A stretch of 64,000 bases of DNA, from assembly GCF_041020765.1 (NCBI RefSeq), contig NZ_JBEUEJ010000004.1; one strand, written 5' to 3'. Under the pieces are notes generated by a model. It searched no databases. It saw only the letters and a list, made by a program, of their open reading frames with translations, and was not told the origin of the DNA. Below are positions 8,428-16,582 of this stretch, one piece after another (positions within the stretch are counted from its first letter, which is position 1; each line of letters opens with the position of its first letter). The position numbers and the translations under genes are program-made. Source of the DNA: Kineococcus terrestris (GTDB lineage Bacteria; Actinomycetota; Actinomycetes; Actinomycetales; Kineococcaceae).

Positions 8428-8443
8428 GGGACCGCCCCCGGGG

Positions 8444-9229
8444 TCAGGAACCGTCCGCCGGCGCCGGCGCCTCGGCCGGCGCCAGCAGCCGCGCGTAGAC
8501 GACGGCGGCGAGGACACCGCCGACGACGGGCGCCAGCAGGTACAGCCAGAGGCTGTCGAACTGCCCGGAGACCACGGCGGGGCCGAGGGCGCGCGCGGGG
8601 TTGACCGCCCCCCCGGTGACGGGGGCGCCCACGACGACGCACACGGCGAGGGCGGCGCCGACGGCCACCGGGGCCACGGCGGCGTGCACCCGCTCGTCGG
8701 TGGCCACGGAGATCACCACGAGGACGAGGACGAAGGTGATGAGCGCTTCGACGAAGAAGGCCCGGCCGTCGGAGACGCCGGCGGCGGGAACGGTCGTGGA
8801 CGGGGCGACGACGTCCGGCCCGGTGCCGCTGTGGACCGCCCACACGGCGAGGGCGGCGAGCACACCGCCGGCGAGCTGGGCGACGAGGTAGGCGGGCACG
8901 GCCCGCCAGGGGAAGCGGCCGGTGGCGGCCAGCCCGAGGGTGACGGCGGGGTTGAGGTGGCAGCCGGAGACGTGGCCGAGGGCGGCGACGAGGGCGGTGA
9001 GCGCCAGCCCGAAGGCGAGGACGACCGCGAGCAGGTCGTAGACCGGCGGGTCGCTGAGCGCGGCCGCGACGGCCGCCGCGGTCCCGGCCAGGACGAGGAC
9101 GAACGTGCCGACGAGCTCGGCGGCGCCCGAGCGCAGCAGGTCCTCACCGGGGCGGCTGCCGTACAGGCCGTGGCCGCGCTCGGGCCGGGCGGTGGTGACG
9201 GTGCTGCCGTCACCGGTGGGCGTGCTCAT
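8444..9229 (-). CDS. Aquaporin / MIP-family channel
   Basis: 261 aa, ATG at 9229 with GAGGAG upstream. Six membrane segments and both half-helix signatures are present: HLNPAVT in the first half and GGAVNPARALGPA in the second (NPA twice, with the pore Arg after the second). Water/small-solute channel of the plasma membrane. The aromatic/arginine-filter residues next to the NPAs (SGCHLNPA, TGGAVNPAR) resemble AqpZ more than glycerol facilitators, which have NPARD; water selectivity is therefore likely. A charged ~25-residue N-terminal extension precedes TM1. Confidence 0.93.
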   Translation of the reverse strand: MSTPTGDGSTVTTARPERGHGLYGSRPGEDLLRSGAAELVGTFVLVLAGTAAAVAAALSDPPVYDLLAVVLAFGLALTALVAALGHVSGCHLNPAVTLGLAATGRFPWRAVPAYLVAQLAGGVLAALAVWAVHSGTGPDVVAPSTTVPAAGVSDGRAFFVEALITFVLVLVVISVATDERVHAAVAPVAVGAALAVCVVVGAPVTGGAVNPARALGPAVVSGQFDSLWLYLLAPVVGGVLAAVVYARLLAPAEAPAPADGS

Positions 9230-9316
9230 GCGTTCTCCTCGCGGGGGGTTCTGCGGACTGCAGACCCCCTGCCCGGGAGGAGCGCGCTGAAACGTGCGGC
9301 CGGGTTCCCGGGCGGG

Positions 9317-11293
9317 TCAGCGCCAGGAGGTGCTGACGGCCCGGGTCGCGAACGAGAACGTCATCGACCCGCCCTGGAAGTCCTGCCGGACCCCACCGGG
9401 CACGGGGAACTCCCCGGTGCGCGGGTAGCCCAGCCGGCCGTTCTCCCACCCGGTGGCGCCCCACGCCCGCCGGATCTCCCCGCGCACCACCTGCGCGCCC
9501 GTGGCGGGCGACCAGTACACCGATCCGCCCTGGAACGCGGTGAACGCCCCGCCGCGCAGCGCGACCTCGCCGGTGGTGGGGAACCCGAGGAACCCCTGCA
9601 CCCCTCCGCTGGCGTTCACGCGGTCCAGGATCGCCCCCCGCACCTCGCGCGCGCCGGTGGCCGGGGACCAGGCGATGATCCCGCGCTGGAAGGCCTGCAC
9701 GACCCCGCCGCGCACGCCCCGCTCCTCGCCCACGGGGAACCCGACGGGAGAGACGTGCGCGCCCAGGCGCTGCCACTGCGCGAGGACCTCGCCCACGACG
9801 ACCTGGGCGCCGCCGGCGGGCGTCCACCACACCTGCCCGCGCTCGAACGTCGTGGAGGCGCCGCCGGGCACGGCGACCTCGCCGCTGGTGGGCCAGCCCA
9901 GCGGGCCGGTGTGCCCGCCGGCGGCGCGGTAGCGGGCGAGGATCGCGCCCCTGACGTTCACGGTGCGGCCGTCGCGGGTGTAGTCCGCGGAGCCGTCCGC
10001 GCGCGGGGTGACCGTCGGCGTGGACGGTGTGGGAGCCGGGGTCGTCGGGGTGGGGACCGGCGTGGGAGCCGGGGTCGTCGGGGTGGGCGTGGGCGTCGGG
10101 CGGGCGGCGGTCGCGGCGGCGGCCACCGCGGCGGCCGCGTCGAGGGTGCCGCTGCCGTAGCCGGTGCCGGTGGACCACCCGGCGGGCCGGCGGGCGGTGC
10201 GCACGAGGACGTCGCGCACCTGCGCCGGGGTCGCGGTCGGCCACACCTGCTTGACGAGGGCGGCCGCGCCCGCGACCTGCGGGGCGCTGAACGAGGTTCC
10301 CGTCCCCAGGACGTAGGCGGAGTCGGAGCCCACACCCGCCCCGAGGACGCCGTTCCCCAGCGCCGAGAGGGCGACCTGCGGGTTGTGCGTGGCCCACCAG
10401 GACGCGCTCTCGTCGGTCTCCGTGGCGGAGACGGACACGACGCCCGGCAGGGCCGCGGGGTACTGCACGGCGTTGTCCTGGTTGGCGGACCCGCTGGGGT
10501 TCTCGCGCGGGTCGGTGCGGCTGGCACCGCCGTTGCCCGCGGAGGCGACGACGACGATCCCGCGGGCCAGGGCGGTGTCCACGGCGGAGGCGATGACGGA
10601 GCTGTACCCGCCGCCGAGGGACATGCTGACGACCGCGACGTCGTTGCCGGGCACGCCGTCGTCGAGGGTGGCGACGGCGCGCAGGATCCCGTTGGCGATG
10701 GCGGCGCTCGGGCAGCCCTCCTCCACGCACACCCGCACGGGCAGGACGCTGGCGCCCGGGGCGACGCCGGCGGCGCCGCGGCCGTTCCCGGCGCGGGCGG
10801 CGACGACGGAGCTGACGAGCGTGCCGTGGAACTCGGCGGGGTCGGCGGGCTGGCCGGTGGTGTCGACGGCGGGCAGCAGCGCGCCGCGCAGGTCCTCGTG
10901 GCTGGCGCGCACCCCGGTGTCGAGGACGGCGACGACGGTCCCGGTGCCCGTGGCGGTGCCCCACGCGGCCTGGGCGCGGTTGAACCGCAGCGGGTTGACG
11001 ACGGGGTCGGCCAGGCCGGGGTCGAGCGCGGCGAGCCGGTACGTGGTGGCGGGGGCGGTCTCGACGACCTCGGCCGCACCCGCGGCGTCGGCGGCGTCCT
11101 CGACGGCGCCCTCGACGGCGGACGCGGTGGGGGCGGTGACCTCCTCGACGCTCAGGCTGCCGTCGGCGTGCTCGAGGAGGACGTCGACCGTGACGGGCGC
11201 GCCCGCCGCGGACGCGACACCGGCGGGTGCGGCCAGCGCCACCACGGGTGCCAGGGCGAGAGCCCACGCCAGCGTCCTGCCCCTGCGCACCAC
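9317..11293 (-). CDS. Secreted subtilase (S8) with C-terminal LGFP repeats
   Basis: 658 aa from the GTG at 11293 (AGGGGT upstream; a second GTG follows directly). Signal peptide ~1-31; short propeptide; S8 peptidase ~100-390 with Asp125 (VLDTG), His156 (EFHGT), oxyanion Asn254 (SAGNGG) and Ser334 (GTSFSAP). A Pro-Thr linker at ~398-430 leads to four to five LGFP repeats (LGWPTS, VGFPVGEE, LGFPTTGE, LGYPRTGE; each followed by FxxGxxxW/Y-like strands). LGFP repeats are known from secreted mycolyl/wall-associated proteins and are thought to bind the envelope. The cassette is nearly the same as that of the metalloprotease at 45350-48493. Lone gene, divergent from fmdBA. Confidence 0.93.
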   Translation of the reverse strand: MVRRGRTLAWALALAPVVALAAPAGVASAAGAPVTVDVLLEHADGSLSVEEVTAPTASAVEGAVEDAADAAGAAEVVETAPATTYRLAALDPGLADPVVNPLRFNRAQAAWGTATGTGTVVAVLDTGVRASHEDLRGALLPAVDTTGQPADPAEFHGTLVSSVVAARAGNGRGAAGVAPGASVLPVRVCVEEGCPSAAIANGILRAVATLDDGVPGNDVAVVSMSLGGGYSSVIASAVDTALARGIVVVASAGNGGASRTDPRENPSGSANQDNAVQYPAALPGVVSVSATETDESASWWATHNPQVALSALGNGVLGAGVGSDSAYVLGTGTSFSAPQVAGAAALVKQVWPTATPAQVRDVLVRTARRPAGWSTGTGYGSGTLDAAAAVAAAATAARPTPTPTPTTPAPTPVPTPTTPAPTPSTPTVTPRADGSADYTRDGRTVNVRGAILARYRAAGGHTGPLGWPTSGEVAVPGGASTTFERGQVWWTPAGGAQVVVGEVLAQWQRLGAHVSPVGFPVGEERGVRGGVVQAFQRGIIAWSPATGAREVRGAILDRVNASGGVQGFLGFPTTGEVALRGGAFTAFQGGSVYWSPATGAQVVRGEIRRAWGATGWENGRLGYPRTGEFPVPGGVRQDFQGGSMTFSFATRAVSTSWR

Positions 11294-11383
11294 GTGCCAC
11301 CCCTGTCCTCGTCCGAGCCTGCCGGGTGAGCATCGGGCCGGACGGCGCCCGCGCTGAACCCGGCTCACCCGTTCGCGCGGGTC

Positions 11384-11412
11384 TTGACGCGCAGATCACC
11401 CGGGAGAACGAT
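11384..11412 (+). promoter_or_regulatory. Sigma-70-type promoter of fmdBA
   Basis: TTGACG at 11384-11389 and AACGAT at 11407-11412 with a 17-nt spacer, ~50 nt before the first gene. Confidence 0.5.
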
Positions 11413-11461
11413 GACGCCCCCGGTCGGCCCGCCGGCCCTCGCACGACGGCGTGGAGGTGTT

Positions 11462-11752
11462 GTGGCGCTGTACCAGTACGCCTGCGACGACGACGGTCCG
11501 TTCGACGCGACCGCCCCGATCGGCACCGCCCCGGCGCTGCTCCCCTGCCCGGCCTGCCGGAACCCGTCGCGCCGCGTCTTCACCGCGCCGCGCCTGTCCC
11601 GCGCGTCGGGCCCGGCGTTCGCCGCGATCGAGCGCGCGGAACGCTCGGCGTCCGCACCCGACGTGGTGACGTCGCTGCCCCCCTCCGCGCGACGGACCCC
11701 GCGCCCCGGACCGGCCGCGTCCCCCGCGCTCCGGAAGCTCCCGCGACCGTGA
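11462..11752 (+). CDS. fmdB: FmdB-family zinc-ribbon-like regulatory protein (degenerate)
   Basis: 96 aa from GTG at 11462 (GGAGG 4 nt upstream). It begins YQYACDDDGPFD and continues to CPACRNPSRRVFTAPRL, the order seen in FmdB proteins (YxYxCxxCGxxF, then CPxC). The first Cys pair is reduced to one Cys: the second is replaced by Asp, so a classical zinc ribbon is doubtful. The C-terminal half is basic, Pro/Ala-rich and low complexity. FmdB proteins accompany formamidase/acetamidase genes and are described as putative regulators. Position directly before fmdA supports the call. Confidence 0.72.
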   Translation: MALYQYACDDDGPFDATAPIGTAPALLPCPACRNPSRRVFTAPRLSRASGPAFAAIERAERSASAPDVVTSLPPSARRTPRPGPAASPALRKLPRP

Positions 11753-11839
11753 GGTCGTGGACCCCGACGGGGAGGAGGTGACCGGCGGCCGGCCCACCGC
11801 CGGAGGAGAACCCCGCGCCCGGAACCCGTAGGAGGCACG

Positions 11840-13093
11840 ATGCCCGAGGTGGTCTTCCCGCTGGACTCGACGAAGAGGTTCACCGAGCAGGAGAAGCTCG
11901 GCCACAACCGCTGGCACCCCGACATCCCGGCGCAGGTGCACGTGAAGCGGGACAGCACGTTCCGCGTGCACTGCCGGGAGTGGTTCGACGGTGCCATCCG
12001 GAACGACGACTCGGCGGACGACGTGCGCGACGCGCCGCTGTCCACGGTGCACGTCCTGTCCGGCCCCATCGCGGTGGAGGGCGCCAAGCCCGGCGACCTG
12101 CTGGTGGTCGACATCGTGGACGTGGGCCCGATCCCCCAGGAGGACTCCGGTCCGCTGGCCGGTCAGGGCTGGGGCTACACCGGCATCTTCGCGACGCGCA
12201 ACGGCGGGGGTTTCCTCACCGAGCAGTTCCCCGACGCGTACAAGGTGGTCTGGGACTTCCGCGGGCAGACGGCGACCTCGCGGCACGTGCCGGGGGTGTC
12301 GTTCACCGGCATCGTGCACCCGGGCCTCATGGGGACCGCGCCCTCGCGCGAGCTGCTGGCGCGCTGGAACGCGCGCGAGGGCGCGCTCATCGCCACCGAC
12401 CCGGACCGGGTGCCGCCGCTGGCGCTGCCGCCGCTGCCGCAGGACGCGATCCTCGGCGGGCTCACCGGCGACGCGTTCACGAAGGCGGCCGCGGAGGCCG
12501 CGCGCACGGCCCCGCCGCGCGAGAACGGCGGCAACCAGGACATCAAGAACTTCACGAAGGGGACGCGCGTCTTCTACCCGGTCTTCGTCGACGGGGCGAA
12601 CCTGTCGATGGGCGACCTGCACTTCTCCCAGGGCGACGGGGAGATCACCTTCTGCGGGGCCATCGAGATGGGCGGGTTCATCGACCTGCACGTCGACGTC
12701 ATCGAGGGCGGGATGGAGACCTACGGCGTCTCCGAGAACGCGGTCTTCATGCCCGGGAACACCGACCCGCAGTACAGCCAGTGGCTGGCGTTCTCCGGCA
12801 CCTCGGTCACCCTGGACGGCGAGCAGCGCTACCTGGACTCGCACCTGTCGTACCAGCGGGCGTGCCTGCACGCGATCGACTACCTGACGACGTTCGGGTG
12901 GACCCGCGAGCAGGCCTACATGATCCTCGGCGCGGCGCCGATCGAGGGGCGGCTGTCGGGGGTGGTGGACATCCCGAACTCCTGCTCGACCGTGTACGTC
13001 CCCACGGCGATCTTCGACGTCGACGTGCGCCCGTCGGCGTCCGGGCCGGCGCGGATCGACCCCGGCCAGGGGGTTCCGCGCTCGAGCTTCTGA
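11840..13093 (+). CDS. fmdA: Formamidase / acetamidase FmdA
   Basis: 417 aa, ATG at 11840 after GGAGGCACG; the length matches the FmdA family. It hydrolyses formamide (or short aliphatic amides) to the acid and ammonia in the cytosol. The sequence follows the acetamidase/formamidase family throughout: KLGHNRWHPDIP near the start, GDLLVVDIVDVG, FTGIVHPGLMGTAPS, NGGNQDIKNF, GANLSMGDLHFSQGDGEI, and SCSTVYVPTAIFD near the end. The presence of formamide/amide use suggests a nitrogen-scavenging role. Transcribed with fmdB from the promoter near 11.39 kb; a strong hairpin follows. Confidence 0.95.
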   Translation: MPEVVFPLDSTKRFTEQEKLGHNRWHPDIPAQVHVKRDSTFRVHCREWFDGAIRNDDSADDVRDAPLSTVHVLSGPIAVEGAKPGDLLVVDIVDVGPIPQEDSGPLAGQGWGYTGIFATRNGGGFLTEQFPDAYKVVWDFRGQTATSRHVPGVSFTGIVHPGLMGTAPSRELLARWNAREGALIATDPDRVPPLALPPLPQDAILGGLTGDAFTKAAAEAARTAPPRENGGNQDIKNFTKGTRVFYPVFVDGANLSMGDLHFSQGDGEITFCGAIEMGGFIDLHVDVIEGGMETYGVSENAVFMPGNTDPQYSQWLAFSGTSVTLDGEQRYLDSHLSYQRACLHAIDYLTTFGWTREQAYMILGAAPIEGRLSGVVDIPNSCSTVYVPTAIFDVDVRPSASGPARIDPGQGVPRSSF

Positions 13094-13106
13094 GGGGTGG
13101 CGAGCT

Positions 13107-13140
13107 GCGCGGGGAGCGTCCGGACGGGCGCTCCCCGCGC
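13107..13140. terminator. Bidirectional hairpin terminator (12 bp)
   Basis: GCGCGGGGAGCG (13107-13118) pairs perfectly with 13129-13140, between convergent fmdA and the MarR gene. Confidence 0.8.
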
Positions 13141-13144
13141 GCGC

Positions 13145-13639
13145 TCACCGGGACAGCAGGTCGTCGACGATCTCCAGGACCTCCGGCGCCGCGGCCGCGA
13201 GGACCTTGCGGGACAGGTGCCGCAGCTGGGCGAGCTCCTCGGGCGTGAGCGCGTCGACGAGCACCCGGCGCGCCTCCGCGACGTGCCCGGGGGCGGCCCG
13301 CCGGAGCTTCTCGAAGCCCGCGTCGGTGAGGACCGCCTCGACGGCCCGGGACGCCGTCGCGCAGCTGCGGCGGGTGACCCAGCCGGCGCTCTCGAGGCGC
13401 CTGACCGCGTGCGAGAGCCGCGACTGGGACCCGTGGGTCACGTCCGCCAGCACCGCCATCTGCAGGGCGCGGCCGGGAGCTCCCGACAGCCTGGCCAGGA
13501 CGTGGTACTCGAAGAAGTTCAGGTCGGCGTCGCGCTTGAGCTGGTCGGCCACCACGGCCGGGACGGTCGTGAGGACGGCCACGAAGTGGACCCACTGGTC
13601 GAGCTGCTCGGGGGTCAGCCAGCGGGGCTCGTCGTCCAC
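13145..13639 (-). CDS. MarR-family regulator
   Basis: 164 aa, ATG at 13639. Typical MarR topology: dimerisation helices at both ends and a winged HTH at ~55-110 (FFEYHVLARLSGAPGRALQMAVLADVTHGSQSRLSHAVRRL, then ESAGWVTRR and the wing). MarR proteins usually repress a divergent gene and release on binding phenolic or oxidant ligands. The gene is divergent from a flavin reductase, with two copies of a GGGTTGAA-type palindrome between them. Confidence 0.92.
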   Translation of the reverse strand: MDDEPRWLTPEQLDQWVHFVAVLTTVPAVVADQLKRDADLNFFEYHVLARLSGAPGRALQMAVLADVTHGSQSRLSHAVRRLESAGWVTRRSCATASRAVEAVLTDAGFEKLRRAAPGHVAEARRVLVDALTPEELAQLRHLSRKVLAAAAPEVLEIVDDLLSR

Positions 13640-13653
13640 CCGTCGAGGGTAGC

Positions 13654-13709
13654 GGGTTGAACATTCAGCTCACGTGTGTCACCGTCGCTGTGGGTTGAAG
13701 CTTCAACCC
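13654..13709. promoter_or_regulatory. Two MarR operator copies
   Basis: GGGTTGAAGCTTCAACCC at 13692-13709 is a perfect 18-bp palindrome. A degenerate copy, GGGTTGAACATTCAGCTC, is at 13654-13671; the spacing is 38 bp between equivalent positions. They sit in the 92-bp divergent gap and fit a MarR dimer each, one over each promoter. Confidence 0.75.
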
Positions 13710-13731
13710 GACCCTACCGACGGGAGCCACC

Positions 13732-14364
13732 GTGACCCTCCTCCGCATCGACGCGAGCATCCTCGGGCCCGCCTCGGCCAGCAGCGAGCTCGCCGACCGC
13801 GTCCTCGACTCCTGGACCGCCGTCAGCCCGGACGAGACCGTCGTGACCCGCCACCTCGGCAGCGACCCGCTGCCCTCCGACGCCTGGGCGACGGCCGTCG
13901 GCGCCGGGTACACCCCCGAGGACCAGCGCAGCGAGGCGCAGCGCGCGGCCGTCGCGCTCGCCCGCGAGCTGCGCGACGAGCTGCTCGCCGCCGACCGGGT
14001 CGTCCTCGCCTTCCCCCTCTACAACTGGGGCGTCTCCCAGCACGTCAAGACGTGGATCGACCTGGTCATCGCCGGCTCGGACGACCCGTCGGCCCGCCTG
14101 CTGGACGGCAAGCCCGTGGTCCTGCTCGTCACCCGCGGCGGCAGCTACGCGCCGGGCACGCCCAAGGAGGGCTGGGACCACAGCGTCGACTACCTGCGCC
14201 GGGTCGTGGGCGAGGTGTGGGGCGCCGACCTCACCGTCGTCGAGCGCGAGTTCACCCTCGTGGGCGTGAACCCGGCGCTCGACCGGTTCGCCGAGGAGGG
14301 CGCCCGGCTGAAGGAGCGCGCGCACGAGGAGGCGGCCGCGGCGGGTGCCGCGCTGGCCCGCTGA
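13732..14364 (+). CDS. FMN-dependent NAD(P)H reductase, azoreductase-like
   Basis: 210 aa, GTG at 13732 with GGGAG upstream. Flavodoxin-like fold of the AzoR/NQO family: N-terminal LLRIDASILGPASASSELADRV (phosphate-binding start), FPLYNWGVSQHVKTWIDLVI at ~98-118, and LLVTRGGSYAPGTPKEGWDH. The family reduces quinones and azo compounds with two electrons, protecting against quinone stress. Probably repressed by the divergent MarR protein, a common pairing for quinone/phenol-induced reductases. Confidence 0.9.
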   Translation: MTLLRIDASILGPASASSELADRVLDSWTAVSPDETVVTRHLGSDPLPSDAWATAVGAGYTPEDQRSEAQRAAVALARELRDELLAADRVVLAFPLYNWGVSQHVKTWIDLVIAGSDDPSARLLDGKPVVLLVTRGGSYAPGTPKEGWDHSVDYLRRVVGEVWGADLTVVEREFTLVGVNPALDRFAEEGARLKERAHEEAAAAGAALAR

Positions 14365-14369
14365 CTCGG

Positions 14370-14406
14370 CCGGCGGCCGGCCCGCGCACCCGCGGCCGGC
14401 CGCCGG
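14370..14406 (+). terminator. Hairpin terminator after the reductase gene
   Basis: CCGGCGGCCGGCC (14370-14382) pairs perfectly with 14394-14406. Confidence 0.75.
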
Positions 14407-14481
14407 GACGCGGAGCCGCACGGGACCGGCTCCGTCGGCGTCACGGCGGACGACCTCGCCCGACCTCGCTGACCTTGCCTG

Positions 14482-14502
14482 ATCTATCGAATAACAGTAG
14501 AT
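14482..14502. promoter_or_regulatory. AT-rich ATCTA-N11-TAGAT element, candidate operator/promoter
   Basis: This AT-rich stretch (around TATCGAATAACAGTAGATT) stands out in a ~75% GC background, 30-50 nt before the DUF2975 gene. It could be the promoter and a binding site for the HTH protein of the same operon. Confidence 0.4.
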
Positions 14503-14533
14503 TCCTCTCGTCCGTCGACAAGAGGAGGTTGCC

Positions 14534-15031
14534 GTGCGGCGACTCACCGAGCTCGCGCTGCGCGCCGTCGTGGTGGCGGTGCTGGCCGGCTCCCTGTTCC
14601 TGCAGCTCTTCCTGGTGCCGCTGCTGGCGCGCGACCTCGCCGGCGCCGGCCCGGACGTGGCGGCCCTGCGGACCCCGGTCCTGGTGATCGTCGTCCTGGG
14701 GATCGTCGCGGTGCAGGTGTGCGCGGTCTGCGTGTGGCGGCTGCTGACGATGGTGCGGCGCGGGACGGTGTTCTCCGGCGCGGCGTTCCGCTGGGTCGAC
14801 GTCATCACCGGCGCCGTCGCCACCGCCTCCCTGCTCGCCTTCGCCCTCGGGGTCGTCCTGGCCCCCGGGGAGGCCGTGGCACCGGGCGTCGTGCTCCTGG
14901 TCGGCGGGGCGGGCGTCCTCGTCGGCGGGGTCGCCCTCGTCGTCCTGGTGCTGCGGACGCTGCTCGCGCAGGCCGTGGCCCGCGACGGCGAGGCGCGCGC
15001 CCTGCGCGCCGAGCTGGACGAGGTCGTCTGA
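14534..15031 (+). CDS. DUF2975 membrane protein
   Basis: 165 aa, GTG at 14534 with AGAGGAGG upstream. Four membrane segments (~10-32, ~50-70, ~93-115, ~122-145). The stretch WRLLTMVRRGTVFSGAAFRWVDVI between TM2 and TM3 matches the DUF2975 core (phenylalanine- and arginine-bearing loop). The function of DUF2975 is unknown; it nearly always pairs with a small XRE/YozG-type HTH gene, as here, with a TGATG stop/start overlap. Confidence 0.85.
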   Translation: MRRLTELALRAVVVAVLAGSLFLQLFLVPLLARDLAGAGPDVAALRTPVLVIVVLGIVAVQVCAVCVWRLLTMVRRGTVFSGAAFRWVDVITGAVATASLLAFALGVVLAPGEAVAPGVVLLVGGAGVLVGGVALVVLVLRTLLAQAVARDGEARALRAELDEVV

Positions 15032-15294
15032 TGCCCATCGTCGTCGACGTCGACGTCCTCCTGGCCCGGCGCAAGATGTCCGTCGGGACGCTCGCCGAGC
15101 GCATCGGCATCACCCCCGCCAACCTCGCCGTCCTGAAGAACGGGCGCGCCAAGGCGGTGCGGTTCACCACGCTGGCCGCGCTGTGCGAGGTGCTGGACTG
15201 CCAGCCGGGCGACCTGCTGCGCTGGGAACCGGACGAGCCGGAGGACGCGGTCGTCCCGGCGCCCGGCGCGGCCCGCGACGGTTCGGCCCCCTGA
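15031..15294 (+). CDS. YozG-type small HTH regulator
   Basis: 87 aa, ATG at 15031 overlapping the DUF2975 stop by 1 nt. Single Cro/C1 HTH (VDVLLARRKMSVGTLAERIG, ITPANLAVLKNGRAKAVRF, TLAALCEVLDCQPGDLLRWEP), the hallmark of the YozG family. Likely autoregulates the two-gene unit; the C-terminal 20 residues are an acidic, disordered tail. Confidence 0.92.
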   Translation: MPIVVDVDVLLARRKMSVGTLAERIGITPANLAVLKNGRAKAVRFTTLAALCEVLDCQPGDLLRWEPDEPEDAVVPAPGAARDGSAP

Positions 15295-15307
15295 CCCGCG
15301 GCGGGTC

Positions 15308-16480
15308 CTAGGGCCGCAGGTACACGCCCCGCCGGTGCAGGAGCGCGGCGAGCGCCGTCCACGCCAGCACGACCAGCACCGTGTACGGCACCTGCTCGTG
15401 CCCGCCGACGGCGACGGCCTCGGCGGTCCGCGCGCTGAGGGAGCGCCCGTCGGCGTCGACCTGCCGGGCCAGCAGCGCGGTGACCACGTGGGAGCCGAAG
15501 TACACGAGCAGGCTGTTGCGGCCCAGCGCGACCAGCGGCCAGGTGGCCGCCCGCAGCGCCCGCGGGGTGGACGCGCGGTCCAGCACGAGGTGCGCGAGGA
15601 CGAGGGCGAGCGCCACCCCCGCGGCCACCGACAGCCCGAACGGCGCGCTCCACAGCCGCTTCACCACCGGGACCTCCACGCCGAGGACCCCGGGGACGGC
15701 GACGGCCAGCCACGCCAGCGCCGCCAGGGCGGCGGCGACGGCGGCCACGGGCCCCAGCGCCGCCCACGGCCCGCGCCGCTCACCGGCCGCCGAGGCGCGC
15801 ACGGTGAGCAGCAGGTGCCCGACGGTGGCGCCGGCGGCGGCGCTGACGACCGCGCCGGACGCCGCGACCAGCCCCTCCGGGTCGTGCCCGGCGGCGCCCA
15901 GCCGGTAGACGTGGTCGGCGCCGAACGCGGCGACGTCCAGCCACCCCGACGGGTTGCACTCCCGCGTGAGCGTCCCGCCCGGGCAGGTGGCGGCCCACCC
16001 GGCCAGCAGGGCGGTGTGGGCGGCGGCCAGGACCGCCGTCAGGGCCAGCCACCCCCGCCAGGAGCGGGTGAGCAGGTGCAGCAGCACGAGGACGAGCACG
16101 ACGAGCGCGTACAGCTGCAGGACACCGGTGACCCGCCAGGTGGCCGGGTCCCACGCACCGGTGGTCAGCGCGTTGTAGAGCAGGCCGACGGCGACGAGGA
16201 CGAGCACCCGGCGGGCCAGGCTGCGCACGTCGGTGCGCCGGTGCATCGCGAAGCCGAGGCCGCAGCCGGTGAGGGTGACGAACACCGGGAAGACGAGGTC
16301 GATGCCGTGCACGCCGTCCCACTCGGCGTGGTCGAACCAGGCGGGCACGACGAGCAGGCTGTTGACGCTCACGCTGACGACGAGCATGAGCCCGCGCACG
16401 ACGTCCAGGCTGGACAGGCGGGGCCGGGCGGTGCGGCCGGCGCGGTCGACGCCGGGGGCGCCGGTGGCGGACCCGGTCAC
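15308..16480 (-). CDS. Multi-pass acyltransferase-like protein (HGSNAT/DUF1624 type)
   Basis: 390 aa, GTG at 16480 with GAGGAG 5 nt upstream. About ten membrane segments. The N-terminus has the HGSNAT catalytic-domain pattern: LSSLDVVRGLMLVVSVSVN, then DGVHGIDLVFPVFVTLTGCGLGFAM. The C-terminus ends ALGRNSLLVYFGSHVV. Relatives transfer acyl groups from cytosolic acyl-CoA to sugars across the membrane. Substrate unknown; an envelope glycan is plausible. Divergent from the PIG-L lipoprotein gene, so the two might act on related glycans (inference). Confidence 0.78.
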   Translation of the reverse strand: MTGSATGAPGVDRAGRTARPRLSSLDVVRGLMLVVSVSVNSLLVVPAWFDHAEWDGVHGIDLVFPVFVTLTGCGLGFAMHRRTDVRSLARRVLVLVAVGLLYNALTTGAWDPATWRVTGVLQLYALVVLVLVLLHLLTRSWRGWLALTAVLAAAHTALLAGWAATCPGGTLTRECNPSGWLDVAAFGADHVYRLGAAGHDPEGLVAASGAVVSAAAGATVGHLLLTVRASAAGERRGPWAALGPVAAVAAALAALAWLAVAVPGVLGVEVPVVKRLWSAPFGLSVAAGVALALVLAHLVLDRASTPRALRAATWPLVALGRNSLLVYFGSHVVTALLARQVDADGRSLSARTAEAVAVGGHEQVPYTVLVVLAWTALAALLHRRGVYLRP

Positions 16481-16582
16481 GGTGCTCCTCCCCCGCGGAC
16501 GCGGGCCGTCCACGGCGTCCCATGCTGCCAGCCGCCCGGGGCGCGACCGGCGGGCGGCGGGCACGGGTGGCACGATGCGGCG

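Noticed and set aside
10000..10130. Pro/Thr coding repeat in the subtilase as an independent tandem DNA repeat
   Set aside because: It simply encodes the Pro-Thr linker between protease and LGFP domains; similar linkers are in the metalloprotease and CWB2 genes.
11293..11368. Upstream start of the subtilase at 11368
   Set aside because: Adds 25 basic residues before a normal signal peptide and has no ribosome site; the GTG at 11293 does.
15335..16580. Plus-strand extension of the PIG-L frame upstream of 16583
   Set aside because: It overlaps the whole minus-strand acyltransferase gene and has no lipobox or motif; the lipoprotein signal begins at 16583.
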